DNA of 64,000 nucleotides from Amaranthus tricolor (lineage: Eukaryota; Streptophyta; Magnoliopsida; Caryophyllales; Amaranthaceae): NCBI RefSeq assembly GCF_026212465.1, contig NC_080051.1, forward strand, positions 16,297,178 through 16,361,177, read 5' to 3'. A model generated the notes under the pieces. It had not been told where the DNA came from and made no database searches. It saw only the letters and a program-made list of their open reading frames with translations. Both the position numbers and the translations under genes were made by a program. The stretch's first letter is position 1; every line of letters begins with the position of its first letter. Positions 1 to 12,545 of this stretch are shown here, in pieces.

Positions 1-548
1 TTGTAATAGTAAATACAAGTGTTGTAGTGAATTATGAACTTTGATGATATTAAGAGTTAATTACTCTCTCAATATTATCTCATGAAAGGAAGAACAAGAA
101 TAAGAGTATTTATAGAAATCATAAATCATATGAAATTGGAATGGAATGTCCCTTGGCATGCAACCTCTATTTATAGAGTTATGCATCAAACAATACCTCA
201 TTTTGAAACAAAAGTATTTCACCAAGCAAAGCTTATGAATCAAAGTAATGTTTCACCAAGCAAAGCTTACGAACCAAAATTTTGTTTCACTAAGCAAAGC
301 TTATGAATCAAAGTAATGATTCATCAAACAAAACTTATGAATCAAAGTAATGATTCATCAAACAAAACTTATGAATCAAAGTAATGATTCATCAAATTCT
401 TTGAGGCATTTAATTTGGACTTATAATATATTTATTTAATCCCACTACTATACTAAGTATGTAGTATTATACAAATCTAGGTCTATATACACTAAATGTT
501 CAATATAATTAACCAACCAAAAACATTGATTTAATTGTAGTCATGACA
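1..548 (-). mobile_element. Copia-type LTR, minus orientation, 5'-truncated by window edge
   Basis: Read on the minus strand, an LTR starts TGTCATGACTAC at 548. It is directly preceded at 549-560 by a purine-rich tract (TTGAGGGAAAT) that fits a polypurine tract. A TATA-like CTATAAATAG motif (minus) lies near 170-180, and a second CTATAAATA-type motif near 108-116, as expected for U3/R. U3 holds five imperfect tandem units. The other end is outside the window, so LTR length and TSD cannot be checked. Assignment to Copia rather than another LTR class is inference. Confidence 0.5.
215..395. repeat. Tandem repeat, about 34-bp unit, 5 copies
   Basis: About five imperfect copies of a 33-34 bp unit built around CTTATGAATCAAAGTAATG. 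The last three copies are nearly identical and the first two are diverged. It lies in the presumed U3 of the Copia-type LTR, where tandem enhancer-like repeats are common. Confidence 0.85.
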
Positions 549-796
549 ATTTCCCTCAATGATCTATCTTAAAATCTAACCTTCGTAAAATTAACTCTAA
601 ACTTGCCGCTACTACTAGGTTTTTATTGGTTGATTGGGCAAAAATTATAATTATTTGATCGTGAGAGTATAGTGAAACCAACACCACTTTTTTCTCCCAT
701 TTGAATTTGGTTTTCTTATCCAAATCTAGTTGTACTACAATTAACAATTACGAAGGGTAATTTCCATGTTTGGGAACCCTTTATCTATTTTTTTAA
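549..796 (-). pseudogene. 3' internal end of the Copia-type element, degenerate
   Basis: Sequence between the presumed polypurine tract and the MITE at 797. A 63-codon open frame (747-556, minus) has no recognisable RNase H or integrase motif. It is placed in the retrotransposon only by its position next to the polypurine tract and LTR. It could equally be unrelated AT-rich DNA. Confidence 0.25.
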
Positions 797-1116
797 GGGA
801 AATTTGCAAAGAAACACCTTTTAAAACCACTTTTTTTTAAAGAAACACCTTTTATAATTTTTTTTGTAAAAAAACACCTTTTAAGAGACTTTTTTTTAAA
901 AAAAACACCTTAAATCAGTTTCCGGTGAGTTTTGTCAACTTTCCGGCGTTGACTATGCCAGTCAACGCCGGAAAGTTGACCAAAGTCACCGGAAACTGAT
1001 TTAAGGTGTTTTTTTTAAACAAAAGTCTCTTTAAAGGAGTTTTTTTACAAAAAAAATTATAAAAGGTGTTTCTTTACAAAAAAGGGTTTTAAAAGGTGTT
1101 TCTTTGCAAATTTCCC
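797..1116. mobile_element. Hairpin MITE, copy 1 (TAA TSD)
   Basis: Almost the entire 320 bp is one inverted repeat. GGGAAATTTGCAAAGAAACA at the left mirrors the right end, and the centre is a palindrome around CTTTCCGGCGTTGACT. TAA flanks both sides (794-796 and 1117-1119), consistent with the 3-bp TSD of PIF/Harbinger-related (Tourist-like) MITEs. No coding capacity. Superfamily assignment rests on TSD length only. Confidence 0.75.
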
Positions 1117-1269
1117 TAATTATTATTATTATTAAATTTTTTTAAAATTTTTTTTAAATTTTTTTTATATAATAATAAAAATAAATTTTTTTTAAAAAAA
1201 TAATATTAATAATAAAAATAAAAATAAAAATAAAAACAAAAATTTTAAAAAAAGTTAAAAAAAATTTTA

Positions 1270-1317
<48 letters not shown>

Positions 1318-1612
1318 TTATTATTCTTATTTTTTTTTAAAAAAAATATTTTTTTAATTTAATTTTTATTTTTAATTTTATTATTATTATTATTATTTTT
1401 AATTATTATTATTGTTATTTTATATTTTTTTATACTTTTTATTTTTTTATTATTATTAAATTTTTTAAATTTTTTTTAGTTTTTTTTAAATTTTTGTTTT
1501 TATTTTTATTTTATTTTTATTATTAATATTATTTTTTTAAAAAAAATTTATTTTTATTATTATATAAAAAAAATAAAAAAAATTTAAAAAAAATTAATAA
1601 TAATAATAATAA
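1117..1612. repeat. A/T-only inverted repeat between two MITE copies
   Basis: Virtually pure A/T sequence with ATT/AAT runs. The left arm (about 1117-1270) is the near-exact reverse complement of the right arm (about 1465-1612), including a shared TATATAATAATAAAAATAAA stretch. Together with the two MITEs it makes one large palindrome. No gene is present. Confidence 0.8.
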
Positions 1613-1935
1613 GGGAAATTTGCAAAGAAACATCTTTTAAAACCCTTTTTTGTAAAGAAACACCTTTTATAATTTTTTTTGTAAAAAAACACCTTTTAAA
1701 AGACTTTTTTTAAAAAAAAACACCTTAAATCAGTTTCCGGTGACTTTTGTCAACTTTCCGGCGTTGACTAGCATAGTCAACGCCGGAAAGTTGACAAAAG
1801 TCACCGGAAACTGATTTAAGGTGTCTTTTTTTAAAAAAAGTCTCTTAAAAGGTGTTTTTTTACAAAAAAAATCATAAAAGGTGTTTCTTTGCAAAAAAAG
1901 GGGTTTTAAAAGGTGTTTTTTTGCAAATTTTCCTT
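1613..1935. mobile_element. Hairpin MITE, copy 2
   Basis: Second copy of the MITE at 797-1116, also internally palindromic, with the same central CTTTCCGGCGTTGACTA motif. TAA precedes it (1610-1612). The right terminus has decayed (TTTTCC in place of TTTCCC), so the right boundary and TSD are approximate. Confidence 0.7.
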
Positions 1936-2536
1936 TTTTTAATCATTGGATTTAGACATTACTTTGTTAATTTTTAATTCTTTTAAAAATGTCACTAACA
2001 TGCCTTTTTGTTACTCTTTTCTATCCAAAAATCAAATGAAACAAACGATGTTCAAAATCAGAAGGACAAAAAATATTTTTCACTGTTGATTTTCGCAAGA
2101 GAAAAAATTCTACGATCAGGATTGAACCAAAAGCACAAAATTATAAAAGTCACTATATTACACAGAAAAAATATTATGTCATAAATATAAGGAAAAATTA
2201 CATCTAAAAGGCTAAACTTTAGCGTATCTGCAAATAAAGGGTCAATCTTTAATTTATTCTACAAAGGGTTAACGTTTAATGCCTATTTGCAAAGAAAGAG
2301 CTTACAAGTTACCCCCACCTACAATCACAGGTTGCATTTTTAAATTCAAAAGAGATCCTATATTTATTTTAGCCATAAAATCTTATAAATTGCATTGAAT
2401 GTCTTCTTGACTGTACTTCATCTATTTTTGCATCTCAGTCTCTCAAACTTTCTTTCCTTCTCTTCATTTTCTCTTCTCCTCTTTGATTTCTCTATGAAAA
2501 CGTGTGCTAACTGGAATTCACGTAAAGATGAATTTG
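1936..2536. other. AT-rich DNA without a recognisable gene
   Basis: No coding region or clear element termini are seen. Around 2200-2330 there is a stretch with repeated AAAGGGT-like phrases that resembles dispersed-repeat sequence, but no paired ends were found. Confidence 0.5.
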
Positions 2537-3232
2537 TGTAACCGACTCGAAATTTCCCTTTAATCATCCGATTAATTTCTTTTCCGATAAATTCTTAATT
2601 CATAATATCTAAACTCCAATTTAATTTAGTTATCATATATAATTTTATTCCTCGAGATGTAATTCTTATATCCAATTTTATATTCCCTTAAAATTTCAAT
2701 ACGTGTCCGAGTTCTTTAAATTATTTCCATCTCGAAATTTTATATTTCTAAAATATTCTTTTTGAGCCCAAAAGTTTTAATTACTAATTTATATACTTCA
2801 ATATTTTCAAAATTATTTAATTAACTTACGATTTACTAAAGTTTTACGTTTTAGATGCTTAATTTCTAATTAGTTTTGTTAACAATTACTTTAGGTAGCG
2901 TTTGGAAATACGAATTTCATTTGAATTTTTGTAATTCAATTCAAGAAGTTGAAATTAATTGAAATTATGGATTTAAATTCCAATTTTAATTCCTCAATCT
3001 CGTTTGGAAATCAAAGAATTGAATTCCTATATTTCAAATCCACATAGTTGTTTGGAAAATATTGGAATTGAATTTCCAAATTTAAATTCTATAGCATTGT
3101 TTGGATAACCTTGTAATTACATTCAACCAAAAATATTATTAGCAAATAAAATGTATTATGATATTACAATAATCCGAAATTGTCACATTAAAAGTTATCT
3201 TAACATAGAATATCAAAAGTGTAACGTACAAA

Positions 3233-4729
3233 CTACTCGTCAAGGGATAAGAGTATACAGTCGAGTTTCTCATCCTCCGGTAGTTCTTTCCACATCAGAA
3301 ACTCGTCGGGATTACCATTCATAAACTTCTTTACTGCCCGCATAGTCTGAATCCTAGAAATGCCAAGCACTTGAGAAACAACAGCGTGAATCTCTTGACA
3401 ATTGAGTTTGAGTTTCGGAGCGTCTTTAATCTTGCTTTGCACGTACTCTCTAAATGACTCGACAAAACTATTTACGGTAGCAGCTACACTATCCTTTTTC
3501 CGCTTGCGAGAGCTTGAATTAGTTGGATCCTTAGAAGAGCTTGTTCGTTCACAGATCGTCTCCCCCTCCATGGCATCCGCTGCCTCCTCGTGTTGCTCTG
3601 CAACATCCCCGACGGCTCTATCCGCACCAAATAAAGTGCAAATATCTTCCCAATTTTCTATGCACTTGTTGTGATAAGGGGTAGCGTTTTTGTTTACCTA
3701 CTCGATCACAATCCCAATTTAGAAAACGAAGAAGCAAATAAGCAATAGTAACACAATTTAGGAAACAATAATATTGGTACAGGAAGCACATTTGAGCAGA
3801 TCAGATTCTTAAAGAACCAAGAATATGCAACTGGAAACAACTCAGAGTACAACTATTATTTGGAGAAAGCCATCTATATATCATTTAAACTGAAACAACT
3901 CAGAATAAAAGGAAGCCATCTATAAATTATATACTCTAGTTAATCAACTGCACTGAGCAATATGCAGTCTCGACCAAAAAACAAAGCAGCAATAAAAGGA
4001 AGGGATCAAATTTACAATGTCAAATTAAGCAGTTAATGATGGAGCATGAATTTAATAGTAGTGCCGAAATCTCTTGGATATGAGTTTATCATCAGAGACT
4101 TGGTCAAATATGCATGTCCTGCAATTAGTATTAAAGATAAGAGTAGAAGTAGTGTCTTATTATGGCTTGCTGAAAATTAACTAAGACGACAGCAAAAGAC
4201 AAGTACATACATAATCCGGGGATTAGTCCTGTTGTATAGATTCTGTGTGATACATACTGTCTTTTACTTTAAGATGTAACATATTTTAACTCATAGGCAA
4301 GGCAGAGACAGTAATCTATACTCAATACAGGTCATGTTACTCTGCTCCTAAACTCACTAATCTATACTAGTCAATGAAACATACAAGTAGAAACTCAGTC
4401 ATACATACCTTAATATATTCTGTCCATTGAGATAGATCTTCCATTGTGATTACGATCATTTTTTTTTCATCATCCCACTTAAATTTTGTATAAGTCTTGA
4501 TGTCCGTGATGCAGCCATAGTGTTTCTTCCAAGACTTAGTTCGGTTTCTCACATGATCCACATTAAGTGCAATGCCTAACGCTCTCTTTAACTCATCAAT
4601 AACAGCTTGGTAAGCTTGAGGCTTAAAGTCTCCATCTCCTTTTTCCTTGTTGATTTGTTCTAACAAAACTCGAGTAAGAATGTCATCCATCTGCTTATTC
4701 CAAGACACATAGCTTCTTTTATTGCTCAT
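3233..4729 (-). CDS. Harbinger ORF1: Myb/SANT-like DNA-binding protein (2 exons)
   Basis: Exon 1 is 4729-4409 and exon 2 is 3697-3233, joined by a GT...AG intron (donor GTATGT, acceptor TAG) that keeps frame and gives 261 aa. Residues about 5-105 form a Myb/SANT-like domain of the plant L10-interacting type, with tryptophans in VSWNKQMDDIL and KSWKKHYG. The C-terminal part holds a basic SRKRKKD nuclear-signal-like patch and ends in a short helical domain with an acidic tail. In PIF/Harbinger elements this second protein binds the termini and brings the transposase into the nucleus. The reading frame looks intact although the neighbouring transposase is broken. No host function is implied. Confidence 0.8.
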
Positions 4730-4868
4730 TACCTACCAAAAACAAAACAACACATTTAGAAGGTTCCATTATCTAAAATCAATCACAAGTGTTGGCATAT
4801 GAATACAAAACATTGTACTAAATTCACATTCACACACCTACACTACTAGAGAATAAAAATAACCACAA

Positions 4869-6195
4869 TCAAGTAGCCCCCATTCGAGCTTGGTATTCTC
4901 GGAACATTTTTTGTGACATTTTATCTCTTAAGTTGTTCCATTGAGGTGAGGCTTGTGCCGTTGAAATGAAATCCTCCCCTTTATCCTCCATTGTATCAAA
5001 AGCTTCTACATTTGATAAATCATCGTCCACCTCATTTAACAAATTCTTCTCATACAAATTTTCTTCTCTAACAAAATTATGGAGAACAAAGCATGCATTT
5101 ATGATTCTTACTTGTGTTTGCTTATCATAAAAGCTACTTTTCCTCAATATAGCCCACCTCTTTTTCAATAACCCAAAGGCTCTTTCAATAGTATTACGTG
5201 CGGATGAATGACGCAAGTTGAACAATTCTTTGTAGTTTGTAGGAGCACTTCCTCTCCACAAGTTTAAATGGTAACGTGTACCTTTATATGGAGCCAAGAA
5301 GCCTTGTGCATTAGAATATCCCAAATCAACAAGAAAATATTTATTTGTGACATTAAAAAAATTATATAAGAAAGTAAAATTATAAAGAATTATAATTTCA
5401 AGCTACTTGAGGTTTTGCTTACTCCTAGGAACTTTGAGACCATTAGGTCTTCGGAGGGCGTCCCCTAAAATGCAAGGATCATAAGCCGATCCCTCCCAGC
5501 CAGGCAAAACATAATTGAACCGAAGACTTGGATCACATGTAGCTAGTACATTGGTAGTAATATCTCCTTTTCTATCTCTATATCTAGGTCGATCTTCGAC
5601 GGGAACTGTCATCTTAATAAGTGTCCCATCAAGTTCCCCAAGTGCCTTCTCAAACCACTTCCACTTGTTGTCTCCATCATAAGTCACATTGAAATCTACT
5701 TGCTTGATATAATACTTGCCTATTTTCATCACAGCTTTGAGCACGGTATGGAATTGACGGCTTACCGTTTCTCTCGAACGAGTGAACACGACACCAATAG
5801 TTTTATTCTTCAGATCATGGGCAAGAGTATGTAGAAAAAAAAGCAACAATTTCTATTACGGTCACATTCCTAGTAGTAACTAGGTCTCCTCTAGTAACTA
5901 AAACCTCGCATAACTTATCAAAACATCTCCGATCCATACGTAACTGCTCTTTACAAATCCTATCATTCATGAGGGAATCCAACCAATATGCTCTTTTAAT
6001 TGCACGTTCATGTTCGTTCCAAGGTACTTCTTTATGCTGAAACCTATCAAATCATGCTCCCACTACAACCATAATAAAGCCACTAACTATTGCAATTAGT
6101 TCCATTTCATCTTCATTCCTATCACTATTGTCATCTCTAGTTCGGTTTCTAACAATAGAAACTTGTCGATCATGAGACATGGTATACTGAGACAT
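4869..6195 (-). pseudogene. HARBI1-like DDE nuclease of the Harbinger element, broken
   Basis: A plant HARBI1-type transposase can be followed from ATG at 6195 to a stop near 4869. The three expected acidic residues are visible in context: LDGT (near 5610), the YDPCIL segment (near 5480), and IERAFG (near 5190). Defects are an in-frame TGA at 6054-6052, a frameshift in an A-run near 5840, and an apparently lost intron acceptor near 5345 (the donor GTAAGC at about 5415 is present). The N-terminal helix-turn-helix-like region (RMDRRCFDKLCEVLV) lies before the frameshift. The element therefore probably cannot mobilise itself, even though the catalytic residues survive. Confidence 0.82.
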
Positions 6196-9100
6196 AATAT
6201 AACCAATGTTTTAATTAATTAATGTAACATTAATAAATAAAAGCTTGTAGATGCAAATTAATAACTAAAACACAAAACATTTCTCAAATACCATAAGTAC
6301 ATTGCTCTAGTAATGAAGAAATTTAGATAGTTGTTAACACAAATAAATTAATGGGCAGCTCTACAAGAGATTTGAAACCAAGATCTAGCAATGGCTGCCT
6401 AAGAAGGGCGCTCAAATTACAAGAGCAGATAGCATAACAATTATTGGTACCTAGCAGTGAACGTAATATACCAACAAAATAGTCCAACATTCACCATGGA
6501 ATTAATACTAGAATAAATCAAAAATCACCATTGAACGCAACAATTCAACATAAATCAACCATTAAACTCAAATAAATAAAAAACTACTCAACAATTCAAC
6601 ATAAATCAAAAGTATTGTAGGAAAAAAAATCAAAATTAGGGTTTATTACCCTCAAATCCGCCAGCCGCCTGTGAGAAGAGGGGAGGAGTAAGCGGTGGCC
6701 GGTGGGCTGTGGGTTGTGGGCTGTCGAGTGATGACTGGGACTCTAGGAGTCTGGGACGCAGCGTGAGAATTGAGGAAGTGAGGGGCTGAGCTGCAGAGGG
6801 CGTACGTGAGGCAATGAGGGAACTGGGAGTGGGATGCAGTGACTGTGAGGGAGGGGATTTAAATTTTAATATATATATTTAATATAAAAAAAAAATAAAA
6901 AATATTTGGGCTGAATAGGAATTTTTTTTTACTTGGGTTGAAATTGTGTTGGAGTTGAGCCAATTTCAATTTCAATTTTTCAGCTTAGCCAAACAATGAA
7001 ATTGGGCCAATTCTATCAATTCAAGTGAAATGGCCCAATCCAAACATACTCTTAACGACTTTAACACTTTCACTTAAACTATTTTAAAACTAGTATAATT
7101 ATAATACTAAATTTAATTACACTTTTAAGCTTGTTTTTACACCTAAACTAATCCTAACTAACTAAAACTAATTAGTTAAAACCTACCTATATTTTTTTAT
7201 TACTTATTTACTTACATAAGTAAAGTGAGTTTGAAAATAAATCAAACTTCATCCTTACCATCATGTTGGATGGTTATGGGTAAGATATAGAGCCATGATT
7301 ATTTTTTTTTATCAAAATATTATAAGATCTTGTCCTATAAATATCTTCTTTATATACAAGCTATTTTCCTAACATTGAACCTTGCAAACTTAAAACAAAA
7401 CTCACCTAAAATATATCATTCTAGTTATGTAATATTAAGGAATTAAGTCATCTACTTTTCTTCTATTTGCTCCTAATTTCACTTCATTATATCATATACT
7501 AATTTCCTAAAATTAATTAGTTGAAGAAAATCAAGAAGAAGAAGCGTAGTTGTGTATAATTTTGGGTACTTGAAGATCATCATTTTGGGGTTTTGGGCTT
7601 GGAGCATTGGAGCTTGGAGGATCACACTATCCATTTTCCTAATTAGTATTTAGTATTAATCCTTGGTAGTAGTATGGTACAATTTCTTACCCTACTTTTT
7701 ATGTGAAAATTTTACATTATATTTACTTTATAATATGTAAAGTATGAAATATATGGGGCATGATTAATTAGGGAAATTGGTTGATGAATTTATGATTATG
7801 TTTATTCTAAGTATGTTTTGCTAAAAATATCGTTAGTATGTCGTTTAATAAATTTTGAACATGTTAGAAAGTTGGGTGGATTATTATGCTCTAACTAAAA
7901 TTAAGTTTTACTTATGTATAAATTTGTGTTAGTATGTTTATGGGTTATGTGTTATATTAGGAATGTTATTATATTTAGTATGTTTATGCTAGAATTTATT
8001 TTTAATATGTTTAAGTTAGTTTTAAACATTTTTAATAAGTTGTGAGTAGTTTTTATGAACATGTTATATTAACCAGGATTATATTTAAAAAGTTGTTATT
8101 AGAATCTATTTGATATTTATGTTATTGAATTTTCAAGTTATTGTGTTGAAGTTTTTATTTTTTTTAGTGACTATGTTAATTATTTAAACTTAGGATATAC
8201 TACAATAAAATAAATTAAGTTGTTTATAAGTGGAAAATACTCCAAAAGTAACCTAGGCCATTTGACCATATTAGTTTATATAATAATAATAATAAAATAA
8301 TTAAATAATATAAGTTACTAAGTATCCATAATAAGATTAAAATATATTTGTGAATAACTTTTTATAACCAATTAAAGTGTTTCCTTAAATATATGAGAAA
8401 TTATAATAAAGATAACTTTTATGATATTAAATAAACTAGTCGTACAAAATAATTTTTTTTAGTTTACTATTTGAGCAAAAATATATATACAAAGATGTAA
8501 AAGTATTTTTAGAAATTTGTCTCTTAAATTATGAAAATGTAAACAAATAAAGTTTTACCCGTTTTATATCTAAAACATTGATTTTCGTGAAAATTATAAA
8601 TTTTACTTAAAATAATGATTTTTGTGAAATTTTAAAGTTTTACTTGCTTTACAACTGAAAATATTGAATTTTCGTAAAATTACAAAGTTTACTTGAAATA
8701 TTGATTTTTTGTGAAAAATTTGTAAGTGTCACTCTGTTTTTATAACTAGAGATATTAATTATTGAGAAGTTCCAAATTTTATGATTATTTGCTAAAATAT
8801 TTATCTTTTTGTAAACTTAATAAAGTTACTTGTTTCCCTAAAACTTGAAACGTTGACTTTTGTGAAATTGTTGGATTTGAAAAACTTATCCTGAGATTAC
8901 AATTTAACTTGGAGTTATAAATAAAATAATTAATTATCCGAAAAGAATAAGTTGTATTGATTCTAAGTTAGGTAATATCGATTTTAGGAGTTTACTTCAA
9001 GAAAAATAAATTTTATTAGCTACTAGTAGAAAATATTAAAGTGGAGACTATTAATAAAAGAAGTAAAATTTTTGGTGATAAATAAGGAAACTATCAAATA

Positions 9101-10153
9101 TAGAGTGATAAAAAAATATAACGAGTAAAGATTATATGAACTACAAGGGCCTAAAGATAAAATTTAAGTCTATAGTAGTAACTATATTAAATAAAAGAAG
9201 TTATCACCTCAGTTGAATAAAGTCAAAGTTAGCATGTAATAATGAAAATGTGATGAACTTATGTAAAATTATCTGATTATTGGTTGAATGACCCTGATAG
9301 TAAGGTAATGTCGAATCATGGACTGGCATGTAAAATCTCAGCGCCCGTGTTAGCCGGCACGTATAAATGCGGTGTTAGACAGGGGGTTAGCTACATATCC
9401 TGTAGAAGCTCGAGCATAAACATTGGCGGGGTGACGACCCCCACCACAGTTAGATATAGGGCTTTGGCCCTAATCTAGCCAGACCCTTACATATATCAGG
9501 TGTCATATGGTCGCGCTTGCTTGTTGATCAGTGATAAACTTGATTAGTTTTGACGCAATGATGCATGGTACGATTATGAGTATTAATCAAATGAACTTAC
9601 TTAAGTATTAAAATTACCGATAGTATAAGTGGCAGTAACGTACTTCTGTCAGGATCGAGAATGGTATCTTAATGACTTAAAAGTATGGAACAGAAAAAGA
9701 ATATGGTAAAAGTATACGGTGGTGTCAATTAATTATAAGTTCGTACTTAAAGTATTATTTTGTAAATGTAGCGTATAATTTCCGTATTTTGAGCTGGATA
9801 GGAAGTTATGCTCGACGTTAAGCGCTGATTCAATCAACTGTCATCCGTATCATGGATGGCAGCATTTTGCAGGATTTAGTTCAGTTTCCGATCCAGGCCA
9901 TAGCAATTACTATTTATCGAGAACTTAGCTGCTTTTTGTATCTTTATTGACGACTTGATGATGATGTATTTTTTTTATTTTGAGAAAAAAATATTTCTTA
10001 TCAGATGTAATATTTTACTTTTGTTTTAAACAGTTTCAGTTTTTATGATTTAAAGTTTTTTAACAGTTCGGCATTTTAAGACTTCAACAATATTTTTTTG
10101 TTAAACATTATTATTACATGTTAAATATGTATCGAGATTGCCGCTCCTGTTAC

Positions 10154-11666
10154 ATGTAGTATCAGAGCTAAAGTTACTCGAATCTTGGAACTTCAGTTCC
10201 ATGTAAAAGAATGTTCTCGATAGCCAACATTTCAAAAAAGAAAAAAAAAATAGATGTTTTTGTTTTCAAATAAGTCTTTTTTTCCAAATAACTTTTTTCC
10301 AATTTTTTTTTCTTTTGTGCTTGTGTGACCATGTGTAGATTACATGTTATAATTATGTGAATGTGATATTGATCACATGTTTAAATTTCATTTGAGATAA
10401 CAAAAGATTATAATACTCCCTCACTCAGGAGTCTAGGATTTGACAGTTGGAATATCAATTAACGTGAATGAAGAGTTTGAAGGTAAAGTTATTTCTGATA
10501 ATTTTATCGTAGAAATTTTTTCCATTCATATTCTTTTTGATTCTAAAGTTGACCGATCTTTTATCTCTACCTCTTTTCTTCACAAATCCTCTGTCTTTCA
10601 AACCTCAGAAATTCAATCTCCAAATTTGTTCACCTAACAGTTCACCATTCCTATGTGACCGTATCTTTCCTATTTTCGTCTTAAGATTTTAGATCATCAT
10701 CTACTATCGACTTGATAGTGTTTGAATTGGGAACTTATGATATTATTTTGGGTATGGATTTGTAGAGACGTCATCATGTGGAGATTTTTTTTAATAGGAT
10801 ATGATTGTTTAGGTTAAAACTCAAGGAGGAGAGTGCTTGATTATAAACAAATATGTGTCCCTTGTTTAAACCATTTATGTCGTTTTAACCATTGAGATGA
10901 TTAAGCATAGAGATGAGGGATACATGCATGTGTTTATTTCCAGCAGTAAGGAGAAAACCAAATTGAGTCTCGATGAAACCCCTGATTGTTTGTGAATACC
11001 CTAATGTTTATCTTAAGGATTTACCTGGTTTACCCCCGAGGAGAGTTGTTGATTTCCATATTGATATGATTTCTGATGTTATCTTTATGTCCAAGACTCT
11101 GTACCATTTTATCCTAGTCGAGTTAACTAAATTAAAGAAGTAGTGGGTGAGTTACTAGAAAAAAAAAGAGTTTTATTGCCATAATGTGTCGCCTTGGGGA
11201 GCCCCTATTTTATTTGTTAATAAAAAGGATGGTACAATGAGGTTGTGCATTGACTATAGGGAGATTTACAAGATTACCATCAAGAACAGTTACCCTTTGT
11301 TTAGGATAGATGATATTTTCAACTAGTTAGAAGTTAGGAACTCAAGAGTTTTCTATGATTTATTTGAGGTCTAGGTTTCATCAATTAAGGGTAGCCGAGG
11401 AGGATATTCCTAAGACTACGTTCTAGACCAGTTATGGACTTTATGAGTTTCAGTGATGTCATTTGGTGTAACAAATACGCCAACAACGTTTATGGATTTG
11501 ATACAAAGATACATTTGTCCTTATTGGATAAGCTTATAGTTTTTATGAAATTTTGGTATATTCAAGAAACAAGGAGGAGCATGAGAAACGTTTGAGGATT
11601 ATGCTAAAACTTTGAAAAGAAAATGTTTACGAAATTTATTAAGTACGAGTTTTGGCTTGAGGAAAT

Positions 11667-11708
<42 letters not shown>

Positions 11709-12545
11709 CTGGGTCATATTGTGTTTAAGGATGGAATTTCTGTGGATCTAGAGAAGATTAAGACGATAACCAATTGTTGATTCCGAGGAATGTAACTGAA
11801 GTTCGGAGCTTTTTGGGCTTGTTACTATAGGAAATATGTTGAGAATTTCTCTAAGGTTACTCGTCCCATGTTTGAGTTGTTGAAGAAAAGAATTCGGTTT
11901 TAATAAAGTGATAGGTACACGATTGCTTTTGAGGAATTAAAGAGGAGATTCACTAATGCTCATGTATTAATACTGCATGATTGTAGCAAACGATTCAAGG
12001 TCTATTGTGATACTTCATTTAAAGGTTTGGGATGTGTACTTATGCAAGATGTAAAAGTCATAGCTTATCCATCGAGGCAGTTGAGGCCACATGAGGTGAA
12101 TTACCTTGTGCACGACATTAAACTTGTTGTAGTAATCCTTACTCTAAAGTTGCGGAGACATTATTTGTATGGGCTACCGTGTAAGATCTACAGCGATCTT
12201 CAAAACTTGAGGTATGTCTTCAACCAGAAGGAATTTAACATGCACCAAAGGCTATAGCTTGAGGTTATTAGGATTATGTCTTAAAATTTTATACCACCCT
12301 AGGAAGGCGAACAAGTTGTCTTATGTTTTGAGGAGGAGACAGATCTGTACCTTGGGAGTTTTACCATGAAATGCAAAGTTTGAGATTAGAGATTTGTAAC
12401 CAACATGAGGTTAGACGGTATTGGGATACAGTCTATACGAAAGTGTCAGTGATTGACCTTGGTTGGGATGGAATTGGAAATTTGTGGAGTTACAAGTTCA
12501 GTATCAGGAATATGCTGTGATGGAATTGAAAATTTGTGAAGCACA
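10154..12545 (+). pseudogene. Degenerate Ty3/Gypsy internal region (protease-RT-RNase H), gag missing
   Basis: After the primer-binding site (10155-10170) there is no gag. Protease remnants appear at 10440-10637 (LFDSKVDRSFISTSF, with the usual DSGA changed to DSKV) and near 10720-10770 (DIILGMD). Reverse transcriptase runs from about 11020 to 11590 with stops and frameshifts: [35 protein letters not shown], and a decayed catalytic box before EILVYSRNKEEHEK. A 40-nt T run sits near 11669-11708. RNase H follows at 11990-12257 ([27 protein letters not shown]). The order protease-RT-RNase H and the wording fit the chromovirus/Tekay branch. The sequence is lost before integrase at about 12545. 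Confidence 0.8.

Larger units (their letters stand above)
2894..7051 (-). mobile_element. PIF/Harbinger DNA transposon, 4.16 kb, TSD TTA
   Basis: Target duplication TTA at 2891-2893 and 7052-7054. The termini are GGTAGCGTTTGGA at the left and, reverse-complemented, GAGTATGTTTGGA at the right, sharing the GTTTGGA core typical of PIF/Harbinger ends. Subterminal GAATTCAATTTC-like repeats occur at both ends. Inside, on the minus strand, are the two proteins diagnostic of the superfamily: a Myb/SANT-like DNA-binding protein (4729-3233) and a HARBI1-type DDE nuclease (6195-4869). The GC-richer stretch 6650-6860 is probably the promoter/leader. It is inserted in a Gypsy LTR. Confidence 0.88.
2537..10153 (+). 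mobile_element. Ty3/Gypsy 5' LTR, interrupted by a Harbinger element
   Basis: The presumed LTR starts TGTAACCGACTCG at 2537 and ends CTCCTGTTACA at 10153. It is followed immediately by GTATCAGAGCTAAA, a decayed initiator-Met tRNA primer-binding site (canonical TGGTATCAGAGC). A CTATAAATA TATA box lies near 7336. Removing the 4158-bp Harbinger insertion leaves about 3.46 kb, a long LTR similar in size to the solo LTR at 13621. The left boundary is inferred from the TGTAAC motif only. No 3' LTR is in the window. Confidence 0.55.

Noticed and set aside
215..395. CRISPR-like array (also considered for 15940-16190)
   Set aside because: Units are contiguous tandem repeats without unique spacers, in a plant nuclear LTR.
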